Positions 45,942 to 57,167 of a stretch of DNA of 64,000 nt are shown in pieces. Where the stretch lies: positions 843,269-907,268 of the forward strand of contig NZ_LUKZ01000009.1 in NCBI RefSeq assembly GCF_001633105.1, written 5' to 3'. The notes beneath the pieces were generated by a model. It saw only the letters and a list, made by a program, of their open reading frames with translations. It did not search any database and was not told the DNA's origin. The DNA comes from Acidovorax sp. GW101-3H11. GTDB taxonomy: Bacteria > Pseudomonadota > Gammaproteobacteria > Burkholderiales > Burkholderiaceae_C. The position numbers and the translations under genes are program-made. Position 1 is the stretch's first letter; every line of letters starts with the position of its first letter.

Positions 45942-46700
45942 ATGGACATCAAGGGCAAGGTATTCATCGTCACCGGCGGCGCATCGGGCCTGGGCGAAGG
46001 CACGGCACGCATGCTGGCCGCCCAGGGCGGCACCGTGGTCATTGCCGACATGCAGGCCGAAAAAGGCGAAGCCGTGGCCAAGGAAATCGGCGGCGCCTTC
46101 GTGAAATGTGATGTGAGCAACGAGGCCGATGGCCAGGCTGTGGTGGCCAAGGCCGTGTCGCTGGGCAAACTCATGGGCCTGGTCAATTGCGCAGGCATCG
46201 CGCCCGCCGAAAAAACCGTGGGCAAGAACGGCGCGCACGCGCTGGCCCTGTTCAGCAAGACCATCACCGTCAACCTGATCGGCAGTTTCAACATGATCCG
46301 CCTGGCCGCCGAAGCCATGAGCAAGAACGAGCCCGAGGCCACCGGCGAGCGCGGCGCACTGATCTCCACCGCCAGCGTGGCCGCGTATGACGGCCAGATC
46401 GGCCAGGCCGCCTATTCCGCCTCCAAGGGCGGCGTGGTCGGCATGACCCTGCCGATTGCCCGCGACCTGGCGCGCAACGGCATCCGCAACATGACGATTG
46501 CCCCCGGCATCTTCGGCACGCCCATGCTGTTTGGCATGCCCCAGGAAGTGCAGGACGCGCTGGCGGCTGGCGTGCCCTTCCCCAGCCGGCTGGGCACACC
46601 GCAGGACTACGCCAAGCTGGTGAAGCACATCTTCGAGAACGACATGCTCAACGGCGAAGTGATTCGCCTGGACGGCGCCATCCGTTTGGCACCACGCTGA
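45942..46700 (+). CDS. Short-chain dehydrogenase (3-hydroxyacyl-CoA dehydrogenase type)
   Basis: 252 residues. Cofactor motif [12 protein letters not shown] at 11-22, VNCAGIAP, catalytic Ser in ISTASVAAY and the Tyr/Lys pair in YSASKGG. The sequence follows the HSD10-like (type II 3-hydroxyacyl-CoA dehydrogenase) branch, including the long insert [12 protein letters not shown] and [11 protein letters not shown]. It probably oxidises 3-hydroxyacyl-CoA in fatty or branched-chain acid breakdown with NAD+. GGAG lies nine bases before the ATG. Confidence 0.88.
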   Translation: MDIKGKVFIVTGGASGLGEGTARMLAAQGGTVVIADMQAEKGEAVAKEIGGAFVKCDVSNEADGQAVVAKAVSLGKLMGLVNCAGIAPAEKTVGKNGAHALALFSKTITVNLIGSFNMIRLAAEAMSKNEPEATGERGALISTASVAAYDGQIGQAAYSASKGGVVGMTLPIARDLARNGIRNMTIAPGIFGTPMLFGMPQEVQDALAAGVPFPSRLGTPQDYAKLVKHIFENDMLNGEVIRLDGAIRLAPR

Positions 46701-47019
46701 CAGCCCCTGCCCCGTTGCACCCTGCATGACCCTATTGATAGCAGGTGTCCCGCGGGCAGCATGCAATGTGCACCCGTCGCCCCACGGCCCGGGGTGCCGC
46801 ACCTGAATGGCGTTGTTGTTCGGCGCACAGGTGCTGGGCACATCACGCCCACCGCCCTTTCGGCGATGGGCTTTTTGCCTCCCGGGGCCCCATCCGGCCA
46901 GACCGGCAGCCCTTTTCGCAACACACGCAAAACTTTTTGCGCTCCATTGGACTGCAAGAGCCAAAAAGAGTGGGACATAAAAAAACCGCTGCAGCCTTGC
47001 GACTGCAGCGGTTGATGAC
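46701..47019. other. Gene-free region between the dehydrogenase and tRNA-Asp
   Basis: About 320 bp. It contains a short fragment of the intergenic repeat (ATTGATAGCAGG near 46733), no credible coding region, and at its right end the terminator of the tRNA cluster on the opposite strand. Confidence 0.7.
46979..47013 (-). terminator. Terminator of the tRNA cluster
   Basis: Minus-strand AACCGCTGCAG and CTGCAGCGGTT form an 11-bp perfect stem with an 8-nt loop, followed by a run of seven T. Confidence 0.93.
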
Positions 47020-47096
47020 TGGCGGAGTGGACGGGACTCGAACCCGCGACCCCCGGCGTGACAGGCCGGTATTCTAACCAACTGAACTACCACTCC
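47020..47096 (-). tRNA. tRNA-Asp (GTC)
   Basis: 77 nt including encoded CCA. GGAGTGG and CCACTCC form the acceptor stem; anticodon loop CTGTCAC gives GTC; T-loop GGTTCGAGTCC is intact. It is the last gene of a three-tRNA cluster. Confidence 0.97.
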
Positions 47097-47149
47097 TGGC
47101 AGGCAGCTTTTCGCTTGCATTCTTCAACACAAGCCAAGTGCTACAAACT

Positions 47150-47225
47150 TGGCGACCCTACGGGGATTCGAACCCCGGTACTCACCGTGAAAGGGTGATG
47201 TCCTAGGCCTCTAGACGATAGGGTC
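47150..47225 (-). tRNA. tRNA-Glu (TTC)
   Basis: 76 nt including CCA. Acceptor GACCCTA/TAGGGTC, anticodon loop CTTTCAC giving TTC, T-loop GGTTCGAATCC. It lies about 170 bp downstream of gltX, which charges it. Confidence 0.97.
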
Positions 47226-47255
47226 AAAACCTTGGAACTAACCATTAACAAATTT

Positions 47256-47331
<76 letters not shown>

Positions 47332-47396
47332 ACTTAATGACTCCAAACACTTTGTATTTGTTGTCATCATCTGAGCCTTGAATTATAGACAGATTT

Positions 47397-48818
47397 TTAG
47401 CGGTTTCGCAAACGCGCTACAACTTTTTCACGTCCGACCAATTCCAGCACTGCATCGACCGATGGCGTGTGGGCCGTGCCCACGGTGAGAACACGGGCTG
47501 GCATGGCCAGTTGAGGCATCTTCAAGCCCTGGTTGACCAGCACCTGCTTGAAGGCGGCGCCGATAGAGGCCTTGTCCCATTCGCAGACAGACAGTGCATC
47601 GGCCAGCGCATCCAGCGCGGGCGCAATGGCGTCGGTGACATGCTGCGCGCGCTCGGCCTCCACGGGCGTCACGTCGCCATAGAACACATGCGCCCACTGG
47701 GCAAGCGCCACCGTGGTGTCGCAACGGTCCTTGAACAACGCACAGATGCGCACCAGGCGGCCATCGGCGAGCGCCTGCTCCGACACACCCCGCTGTTGCA
47801 GCTGCGGCGCGACCAGAGCGGCGAGCGCGTCGTCGGCCATGGCCTTGAGGTGCTGGGCATTCACCCAGCGCAGCTTGGCTTCGTCAAACTGGGCGGCGCT
47901 GCGGCCTAGGTGGTCGAGGTTGAACCATTCAAGGAACTGAGCACGACTGAAGATCTCGTCATCGCCGTGGCTCCAGCCCAGGCGCGCCAAGTAGTTCACC
48001 ATGGCGTCGGGCAGGTAGCCTTCGTCGCGGTACTGCGTGACGGGCTTGGCACCGTTGCGCTTACTCATCTTCTCGCCCTGCTCGTTCAGCACGGTGGGCA
48101 GGTGGGCGTACACCGGTGGCTCCTTGCCCAGCGCGCGGAAGATGTTGATCTGGCGCGGCGTGTTGTTCACATGGTCGTCCCCACGGATCACATGGGTGAT
48201 GTCCATGTCGATGTCGTCCACCACCACGCAGAAGTTGTAGGTGGGCGTGCCATCGGGGCGAGCGATCACGAGGTCATCGAGTTCGTCGTTGCGGATCTCG
48301 ATGCGGCCCTTGACCTTGTCGTCCCACGCCACCACACCGCCTCGCGGGTTCTTGAAGCGCAGCACGGGCAACACACCTGCGGGCACCGGTGGCAAGGTCT
48401 TGCCGTCTTCGGGGCGCCAGGTACCGTCGTAGCGGGGCTTTTCCTTGGCGGCCATCTGCTTTTCGCGCAGGGCATCCAGCTCGGCCACGCTCATGTAGCA
48501 GGGGTACACATGGCCAGCCGCCTGCAGGTCGGCCAGCACCGCCTTGTAGCGGTCCATGCGCTGCATCTGGTAGAACGGGCCTTCATCGTGGTCCAGGCCC
48601 AGCCAGGCCATGCCTTCGATGATCACGTCTACCGCCGCCTGGCTGGAGCGCTCCAGGTCGGTGTCTTCGATGCGCAGGATGAAATCCCCCCCCGTGGCGC
48701 GTGCAAACGCCCAGGGGTAGAGCGCCGAGCGGATGTTGCCCAGGTGGATAAAGCCCGTGGGAGACGGGGCGAACCGGGTGCGCACGCGGCCCGCGCTGGA
48801 AGCAGTGGTTTCAGTCAT
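47397..48818 (-). CDS. gltX: Glutamyl-tRNA synthetase
   Basis: 473 residues, class I synthetase. [16 protein letters not shown] carries the HIGH-like site, [10 protein letters not shown] is the KMSKS site. The four-helix anticodon-binding region starts near 320. It attaches glutamate to tRNA-Glu, whose gene lies just downstream. In Burkholderiales the enzyme may be discriminating or not; GatCAB genes are not in the window. It lies downstream of purF on the same strand. Confidence 0.97.
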   Translation of the reverse strand: MTETTASSAGRVRTRFAPSPTGFIHLGNIRSALYPWAFARATGGDFILRIEDTDLERSSQAAVDVIIEGMAWLGLDHDEGPFYQMQRMDRYKAVLADLQAAGHVYPCYMSVAELDALREKQMAAKEKPRYDGTWRPEDGKTLPPVPAGVLPVLRFKNPRGGVVAWDDKVKGRIEIRNDELDDLVIARPDGTPTYNFCVVVDDIDMDITHVIRGDDHVNNTPRQINIFRALGKEPPVYAHLPTVLNEQGEKMSKRNGAKPVTQYRDEGYLPDAMVNYLARLGWSHGDDEIFSRAQFLEWFNLDHLGRSAAQFDEAKLRWVNAQHLKAMADDALAALVAPQLQQRGVSEQALADGRLVRICALFKDRCDTTVALAQWAHVFYGDVTPVEAERAQHVTDAIAPALDALADALSVCEWDKASIGAAFKQVLVNQGLKMPQLAMPARVLTVGTAHTPSVDAVLELVGREKVVARLRNR

Positions 48819-48829
48819 ATCAATAAGGT

Positions 48830-48849
48830 CTGGCCCCTTTCGGGGCCAG
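48830..48849 (-). terminator. Hairpin after purF
   Basis: CTGGCCCC and GGGGCCAG form an 8-bp perfect stem with a 4-nt loop in the gap between purF and gltX. Only a weak T-rich tail follows, so termination is likely partial. Confidence 0.55.
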
Positions 48850-48941
48850 TGTCAAGATTCGGTCAATCGGTCTGCCATCAATCCGACGGGCGGCGGGCGG
48901 GGAACCGCCACACCGCCCTCTCAGCTATGCGGCCTTGGCGC

Positions 48942-50447
<1,506 letters not shown>

Positions 50448-50525
50448 AGTAAGTTTCCATCCGTTTGCGGGAACAGCCCCGCGGCAACCCCATGGCAGCA
50501 GCTTGTGACCGCCACCCCACCGATA

Positions 50526-51014
50526 TCAAGAAGGCAGATGCCTACCAAATTCTTCCGGCAACGCCGGTTTCAAGCCCCTGAGCACTTCGGCGAGCACCGG
50601 GGCGGCTTGTGACTCCTGCCACCAGGACGCCTCGTGCAGCGAGGTCAGCCCCACCACCACAGCCACCACCAGCAGCAGCACCATGCCGCGCAGCACGCCA
50701 AACACAGCCCCCAGCGTGCGGTCAGCGGGCCGCAGGCCAATCGCCTCGATCAGCTTCTTGGCCAGCCAGCTCACAAACCCGCAGGCAAACACCGACGCCA
50801 CGAACACCATGACAAAGCCCGCCGCATACCGCAACGACCCCGCCGACTCGCCCAGGGGCAGCAGCGCGGCCATGTCCGCCGCAAACCACTGCGCAACAAA
50901 AAAAGACACCACCCAGCCCAACAGCGACAACACTTCAAACACCAGGCCACGCCAGGCACCGACCAGCATCGAAGCCAGCAGCACCGCGACAAAAATCCAA
51001 TCCAGCGCAGCCAT
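50526..51014 (-). CDS. cvpA: CvpA family membrane protein
   Basis: 162 residues from ATG 51014 (MAALDWIFVAVLL). Four membrane segments with WRGLVFEVLSLLGWVVSFFVA and the conserved GLRPADRTLGAVFGVLRG loop. In E. coli CvpA is needed for colicin V production and envelope stress tolerance. Its gene sits 78 bp before purF, in the conserved cluster. Confidence 0.92.
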   Translation of the reverse strand: MAALDWIFVAVLLASMLVGAWRGLVFEVLSLLGWVVSFFVAQWFAADMAALLPLGESAGSLRYAAGFVMVFVASVFACGFVSWLAKKLIEAIGLRPADRTLGAVFGVLRGMVLLLVVAVVVGLTSLHEASWWQESQAAPVLAEVLRGLKPALPEEFGRHLPS

Positions 51015-51056
51015 GGGCACAAACAGCAGAAAACAGAAAAGGCCAGGCCGCCCGGC

Positions 51057-51905
51057 TTACAGCGTCAGCACCGAGGCCGACAGCTCCAGCGCCTTGATGC
51101 GCGCAGCCGCTTTATCTGCCTCGGCCCGGTTGTTGAACGGCCCCACACGCACCCGTGTGCGTTTTCCGTCCTTGGTGTCCACCACCTGGGTGTAGGTCTT
51201 GAGGCCGGCACGCTCCACCTTGGTGCGCGCTTCACGGGCCTTTTCGGCATCGGCAAACGCCCCCACCTGCACGATGAAACGGCTTTCTTCGGCATTTGCA
51301 CTGGCTGCCGGTTCGGCGCTGCGGCCTTCCAGCAAGGCCCGGGCACGCGCCGAGTCATCGGGGCGTTGCGCAGGTTTGGGCTCCGGCGCGGGCGCAGGTG
51401 CCACGGGCGGCTTGGTGTCGGGCTTGGGTGCAGCAGCAGGGGCGGCCGCAGCCACGGTAGGCGCTGCAGGCGCTGGTTTGGCGGCGGACGGACGCGGGCT
51501 TTGCACCAGCTCTTCCCCTTCCGTCAGCCCATTGGCAGCCGCGCTGCGCGGCGCCGACGAACGCTGCGCCGCAGGGGCGGCCACCGGGGGCACAGCAGGC
51601 GTCGCAGGCTTGGCCACGGGGGCTTCGGCCACAGGCGCAGGCACAACCAGCGGCGCCACCTTGTTGCGGTCAGGAATCTCGATGGGGATATCGACGGGCA
51701 CAGGCCGGGGCTGGGTGTCGAACAGCAGGGGGAACCCGATCACCCCGACCAGTACCAGCACGGCAGCGCCGATCAGCCGGTGGCGGGCCCGGCGGCGCAT
51801 CACCTCGATACTCTCGGCCTGCGGCGTGCGTGCGCCACGCTTGGACGGTTTTTCGGCCTGTTGCTGCTCACCCTGCCCGGGCCACCGAAACTTGAAAAAT
51901 GCCAT
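51057..51905 (-). CDS. SPOR-domain cell-division protein (DedD-like)
   Basis: 282 residues. A cytoplasmic N-terminus with RRRARHRLIG, one membrane helix (about 45-62), a long Ala/Pro-rich periplasmic linker (about 65-200), and a C-terminal SPOR domain (about 208-282; FIVQVGAFADAEKAREARTKVE, VRVGPFNNRAEADKA). SPOR domains bind septal glycan strands lacking stem peptides, so it localises to the division site. Its position after folC matches dedD. Confidence 0.93.
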   Translation of the reverse strand: MAFFKFRWPGQGEQQQAEKPSKRGARTPQAESIEVMRRRARHRLIGAAVLVLVGVIGFPLLFDTQPRPVPVDIPIEIPDRNKVAPLVVPAPVAEAPVAKPATPAVPPVAAPAAQRSSAPRSAAANGLTEGEELVQSPRPSAAKPAPAAPTVAAAAPAAAPKPDTKPPVAPAPAPEPKPAQRPDDSARARALLEGRSAEPAASANAEESRFIVQVGAFADAEKAREARTKVERAGLKTYTQVVDTKDGKRTRVRVGPFNNRAEADKAAARIKALELSASVLTL

Positions 51906-51939
51906 GGAGTAACGACCCGTGCGGACCTCAGAACCTGCC

Positions 51940-53265
51940 CTATTGGCCCAGATGTTTGGCCTGCAGGCGAGGTGTTCCGTTGATCAGCACACCGCCCACC
52001 GTATAAAACGAGCCAAAGACCACGATTCTATCAGCGGGGTCTGCCGCAGCCACCGCCGCAGCCAGGGCCTGCATGGGGTCTGCATGCACGCTCGATGTCA
52101 CATCCCGGCGGCCACCGGCCACCATCTGCACGGCATTCCACTTCTGCTGCAGCGTGGCGGCAGCCTCGGCGCGCGGGGTGGGCAGGTTGGTGAAGTACCA
52201 GCGGTCCACCAGGGGGCCCACCTTGGCCAGCATGGGCCCGAGATCCTTGTCGGCCATGGCACCAAAAACAGCGTGTGTGGTAGGGAAGAACCCCATCGCA
52301 TCCAGATTGGCCGTGAGCGCCGCCACCGAATGGGGGTTGTGCGCCACGTCCAGCACCAGGGTCGGCTGGCCGGGCACGATCTGGAATCGGCCGGGCAACT
52401 CCACGAGGGCCAGACCATTGCGCACGGCCTGTGCAGTCACCGGGAGGCGGTCGCGCAGGGCCTCCAGTGCCGCCAGCACGCCCGAGGCGTTCACCAGCTG
52501 GTTAGCGCCCCGCAGCGAGGGATAGGCCAGCCCGGCATAACGCCGCCCCCGCCCCGCCCAGCTCCACTGCTGCTTGTCGCCCGAGAAGTTGAAGTCGCGC
52601 CCGAAGCTCCAGAGGTCTGCCCCGATCTCGCGCGCATGGTCCACCACACTCTGCGGGGCCATGGGGTCGCTCACGATCACCGGACGGCCGGTGCGCATGA
52701 TGCCCGCCTTCTCCCGGCCAATGCTCTCGCGGTCGGGCCCCAGAAATTCGGTGTGATCGATGTCGATGCTGGTGATCACGGCGCAGTCGGCATCGATGAT
52801 GTTGGTCGCATCCAGCCGCCCCCCCAGGCCCACTTCCAGGATCGCGACATCCAGCCGCGCATGGCTCATCAGCCGCAGTATGGCCAGGGTGGTGAACTCG
52901 AAATAGGTCAGCGATATTTCATCGCCATTTTGGACCCTTGCGCGCTCCACAGCTTCGAAGTGCGCTACCAAATCAGAAGCAGAAACGCTTTCGCCATGCA
53001 CACGGCAGCGCTCCTCAAAATGCACCAGATGGGGCGATGTGTACACCCCCGTGCGGTAGCCCGCCTGCTGGGCAACGGCCTCCAGCATGGCGCAGGTGGA
53101 GCCCTTGCCGTTGGTGCCCGCCACCGTGATCACCGGGCATTCAAAACTCAGCGCCATGCGGCGTGCCACCACGCTGACCCGGTCCAGGCCCATGTCGATG
53201 TTGCGGGGGTGCAGCTGCTCGCAATGGCGCAGCCAGCCTTCCAGAGTGTGGGGTTTGGTTTGCAT
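51940..53265 (-). CDS. folC: Folylpolyglutamate/dihydrofolate synthase
   Basis: 441 residues from ATG 53265 (MQTKPHTLEGWL); the open frame runs upstream without coding support. ATP-binding loop TVAGTNGKGSTCAMLE, YTSPHLVHFEERCRV, and the domain-closing VLDVAHNPHSV. It makes dihydrofolate and adds glutamates to folates. It heads the folC-SPOR-cvpA-purF cluster. Confidence 0.95.
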   Translation of the reverse strand: MQTKPHTLEGWLRHCEQLHPRNIDMGLDRVSVVARRMALSFECPVITVAGTNGKGSTCAMLEAVAQQAGYRTGVYTSPHLVHFEERCRVHGESVSASDLVAHFEAVERARVQNGDEISLTYFEFTTLAILRLMSHARLDVAILEVGLGGRLDATNIIDADCAVITSIDIDHTEFLGPDRESIGREKAGIMRTGRPVIVSDPMAPQSVVDHAREIGADLWSFGRDFNFSGDKQQWSWAGRGRRYAGLAYPSLRGANQLVNASGVLAALEALRDRLPVTAQAVRNGLALVELPGRFQIVPGQPTLVLDVAHNPHSVAALTANLDAMGFFPTTHAVFGAMADKDLGPMLAKVGPLVDRWYFTNLPTPRAEAAATLQQKWNAVQMVAGGRRDVTSSVHADPMQALAAAVAAADPADRIVVFGSFYTVGGVLINGTPRLQAKHLGQ

Positions 53266-53325
53266 ACAGCCCGGGATTGTCGCCGAGCCCCATTCCCCAC
53301 GGCGTTTTCGAGGATGATGCGCGGC

Positions 53326-53712
53326 ATGACCAACGCCCGCATCACCCTCTACGGCATCCCCAACTGCGATACCGTCAAAAAATCCCGCGCCTGGTTCACC
53401 GAACAAGGGCTGGACTACCAGTTCCACGACTTCAAGAAACAAGGCGTGCCCACCGGCCAACTGCCCGGCTGGCTGAACGCCGTGGGCTGGCAGAAGCTCG
53501 TCAACCGCCAGGGCACCACCTGGCGCAAGCTGGATGCCAGCACCCAGGCGGCGGTCACGGATGACACCAGCGCCAGCACCCTGATGCAAGACCAGCCCAG
53601 TGTGATCAAACGGCCGGTGGTCGAATGGCACAACGCAGACCACACCCAGGTATCTGTGGGCTTTGTGCCCGATCAGTGGCAGGCCTGGTGCGACGCAGCG
53701 CCCAAAGGCTGA
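53326..53712 (+). CDS. ArsC/Spx-family protein (YffB-like)
   Basis: 128 residues from ATG 53326; ATG codons at 53314 and 53317 are alternatives, closer to a GAGG site. Thioredoxin-like fold with TLYGIPNCDTVKKSRAWF, the single active-site Cys, then FHDFKKQGVP and late SVIKRPVVEW. True ArsC has Cys followed by GTSR; the Asp here is the YffB pattern, of uncertain reductase activity. Arsenate resistance is therefore not implied. It is divergent from folC. Confidence 0.85.
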   Translation: MTNARITLYGIPNCDTVKKSRAWFTEQGLDYQFHDFKKQGVPTGQLPGWLNAVGWQKLVNRQGTTWRKLDASTQAAVTDDTSASTLMQDQPSVIKRPVVEWHNADHTQVSVGFVPDQWQAWCDAAPKG

Positions 53713-53885
53713 CGAACCTGCAGGGTCATACCGACTGAATGACCGGCTGACATTTGCCCGCCAACGCGGGAAAATCGCACAAATCTTTACGCAGATTTAC
53801 GGCTGCCAGGACCCGAATTGACGTCACGGGCCTAAACTTTTCTTGTGTTCGGCGCGTTATGTACCGACCCGAAAGGAGTTTCTCC

Positions 53886-54536
53886 ATGAAAAAGATCGTC
53901 GTTTTTTCCGCCATGGCTGCTATCGCCTCCCTGGCAAGCGCCCAGGAACAGGGCCGTGTGCTGTCCGCCACACCCATCGTGCAACAGGTGGGCATCCCCC
54001 AGCAGGTGTGTGGCAACGAAACCGTGTACAGCGGCAACCGCACCAGCGGCGCAGGCGCCGTGATGGGCGCCATTGCAGGCGGTGCCGCTGGCAATGCCAT
54101 CGGCAAGGGCAGCGGCCGCGCAGCCGCCACGGCCATCGGCGTGATCGGCGGGGCCGTGTTGGGCAACCAGATCGAAGGCGGCCAGCCGCAGTACCAAAAC
54201 GTGCAGCACTGCACCACCGAGACCTACTACGAAAACCGTACCGTAGGCTACAACGTGGTGTACGAGTACGCAGGCAGGCAATACACCACGCGCACCCAGA
54301 ACGACCCCGGCCGCTGGATTCCGCTGAGCGTGCAGCCCACGGGCCAGACCTATTCCACCCAGCCTGACCCGTATGCCCAACAAGGCGTGTACAGCCAGCC
54401 CGGCGTGGTGACATCCACCTACCCGGTGCAACCGGTCTACCAGCAGCCCACCTATGTGACGCCGCCCGTGACGGTGATCGAGTACGGCTACGACCGGCCG
54501 CACTACCCGCACCACCGCAACCCCTACTGGCGCTGA
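53886..54536 (+). CDS. Glycine-zipper 2TM outer-membrane-associated protein
   Basis: 216 residues from ATG 53886 after GGAG. Signal peptide about 1-19, then glycine zipper GAVMGAIAGGAAGNAIG and GVIGGAVLGNQ (about 58-99), as in 17-kDa antigen and SlyB relatives. A conserved Cys-containing segment follows (QHCTTETYYENRTVGYNVVYEY), then a Tyr/Gln/Pro-rich C-terminus ending in a His-rich tail (HYPHHRNPYWR). It likely sits at the outer membrane and may answer envelope stress. A terminator follows. Confidence 0.85.
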   Translation: MKKIVVFSAMAAIASLASAQEQGRVLSATPIVQQVGIPQQVCGNETVYSGNRTSGAGAVMGAIAGGAAGNAIGKGSGRAAATAIGVIGGAVLGNQIEGGQPQYQNVQHCTTETYYENRTVGYNVVYEYAGRQYTTRTQNDPGRWIPLSVQPTGQTYSTQPDPYAQQGVYSQPGVVTSTYPVQPVYQQPTYVTPPVTVIEYGYDRPHYPHHRNPYWR

Positions 54537-54590
54537 ACGGGCGCCTGGGGCCCCCAACACCCAGGCCCCGAGCATTCGCCACCCAGGATT

Positions 54591-54612
54591 GGAGCCCTTC
54601 GGGGCTCTTTTT
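54591..54612 (+). terminator. Terminator after the glycine-zipper gene
   Basis: GAGCCC and GGGCTC with the stable loop TTCG, followed by five T. Confidence 0.85.
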
Positions 54613-54719
54613 CTTGGCGCTCCGGCCCCTCGCGCAGGTTTCGTTGGGCCTGGCCGCCGAGGCCGCGCCACCCCTGCCCTAAAATCGCGGATTTCCTCTA
54701 ACCCCATCCTGCGCTATCC

Positions 54720-55037
54720 ATGACCACCGAAAAAATCGACGGCGTGTCCGTCACCACCCAGGCCAATGTGTACTTTGACGGCAAGTGCGTGAGCCACGGC
54801 ATCACCTTCCCCGATGGCACGAAGAAGTCGGTGGGCGTGGTGCTGCCCGCAACGCTGACCTTCAACACCGGTGCGCCCGAGATCATGGAATGCGTCGCAG
54901 GCTCCTGTGAATACAAACTGGCTGGCACCGATGCCTGGGTGAAGTCGTCCGCAGGCGACAAGTTCAGCGTGCCCGGCAACTCGAAGTTCGACATCCGCGT
55001 GACCGAGGCCTACCACTACATCTGCCACTTCGGCTGA
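54720..55037 (+). CDS. ppnP: Pyrimidine/purine nucleoside phosphorylase PpnP
   Basis: 105 residues, single cupin domain (former DUF1255): VYFDGKCVSHGITFPDGTKKSVGV (in parts), ITGAPEIMECVAG-like turn at about 50-60, and DIRVTEAYHYICHFG at the end. It phosphorolyses several nucleosides to free base and ribose 1-phosphate. It lies 30 bp before argG and may share its transcript. Confidence 0.9.
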   Translation: MTTEKIDGVSVTTQANVYFDGKCVSHGITFPDGTKKSVGVVLPATLTFNTGAPEIMECVAGSCEYKLAGTDAWVKSSAGDKFSVPGNSKFDIRVTEAYHYICHFG

Positions 55038-56405
<1,368 letters not shown>

Positions 56406-56427
56406 GTTTGGCGGGGGTTTGCCACTC

Positions 56428-56490
56428 AAAATAGTGGTAAAAAATGGCTCCTGCGCGCGACCATCATGCGCTAGCAGCTATCAAAAAATG
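56428..56490. repeat. Copy of the ~50-bp intergenic repeat, reverse orientation
   Basis: Read on the minus strand: TTTTTTGATAGCTGCTAGCG, then ATGATGGTCGCGCGCAGGAG and CCATTTTTTA, nearly the same as the copy at 23831. It lies directly after argG and before its terminator. Confidence 0.8.
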
Positions 56491-56493
56491 AGC

Positions 56494-56523
56494 AAAGCCA
56501 CCGGAGACGGTGGCTTTTTTTTT
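56494..56523 (+). terminator. Terminator of argG
   Basis: AAAGCCACC and GGTGGCTTT form a 9-bp perfect stem with a 6-nt loop and a run of nine T. Confidence 0.93.
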
Positions 56524-56635
56524 GCCAAATCCGCTGGCATTTTTGCGAAATTTCATCTCACACTTACGAAAATATCATTTAAATCATATTTCCATTATAA
56601 TTATCACTTCGAACACTTTACTCACGGAGCTTGCG
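56524..56635 (+). promoter_or_regulatory. AT-rich promoter region of the sensor kinase operon
   Basis: About 110 bp of much lower GC content than its surroundings, with a perfect -10 hexamer TATAAT at 56596-56601 and runs such as TTTAAATCATATTT. No good -35 is seen at 17 bp. An activator or xenogeneic silencer may bind here (inference). Confidence 0.5.
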
Positions 56636-57160
56636 ATGCCTATTCCTTTTTCGCCCCCGAAATCCGTCTCGCGCCGCGCGCTTGTGCTGAGTACGGTCCT
56701 GCTTCTGCTAGCACCGGCCTGGGCGTTGCAGCCGCCAACAGGAACTGTGATCCTGACCATTTCAGGGAAGGTGGGGGAGATGAACCACGCAGGAGCCGCA
56801 GTATTCGACCTTGCCATGCTGGAAGCACTGCCCCAGCGTAGTTTTGTGACCAGTACGCCCTGGTACAAAGAGCCCACTAAATTCACTGGCCCACTGCTGC
56901 GCGATGTGCTTGCTGCGGCCAAAGCCCAAGGCACCACGCTGGAAGCCATGGCAATCAACGACTACAAAACCAGCATTCCGGTGGATGACGCGCGGCAATT
57001 CGACGTGATCGTGGCCCACCGCGTCAATGACCAGCCAATCTCAGTACGCACAAAGGGGCCGCTGTTCATCATCTATCCTTTCGATACTACGCCTGAGCTG
57101 AAGGCCTCCAAATACTATGGCCGCTCTGCCTGGCAGCTCAAATCCCTGAAGGTGGATTGA
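56636..57160 (+). CDS. Sulfite-oxidase-fold periplasmic protein
   Basis: 174 residues from ATG 56636, with CGGAG eight bases upstream. Signal peptide about 1-32 (AWA cleavage). The rest resembles a trimmed oxidoreductase molybdopterin-binding domain: FDLAMLEALPQRSFVTSTPW, FTGPLLRDVLAAAKAQG, INDYKTSIPVDD, RTKGPLFIIYPF. The cofactor-ligating Cys of catalytic members is absent, so it is probably a binding or sensing protein rather than an enzyme. It lies eight bases upstream of a sensor kinase, likely as its periplasmic partner. Confidence 0.75.
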   Translation: MPIPFSPPKSVSRRALVLSTVLLLLAPAWALQPPTGTVILTISGKVGEMNHAGAAVFDLAMLEALPQRSFVTSTPWYKEPTKFTGPLLRDVLAAAKAQGTTLEAMAINDYKTSIPVDDARQFDVIVAHRVNDQPISVRTKGPLFIIYPFDTTPELKASKYYGRSAWQLKSLKVD

Positions 57161-57167
57161 CGCCCAA

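Noticed and set aside
46761-47015. 84-residue open frame before the tRNA cluster
   Set aside because: It overlaps the tRNA terminator, has no ribosome site and no recognisable content.
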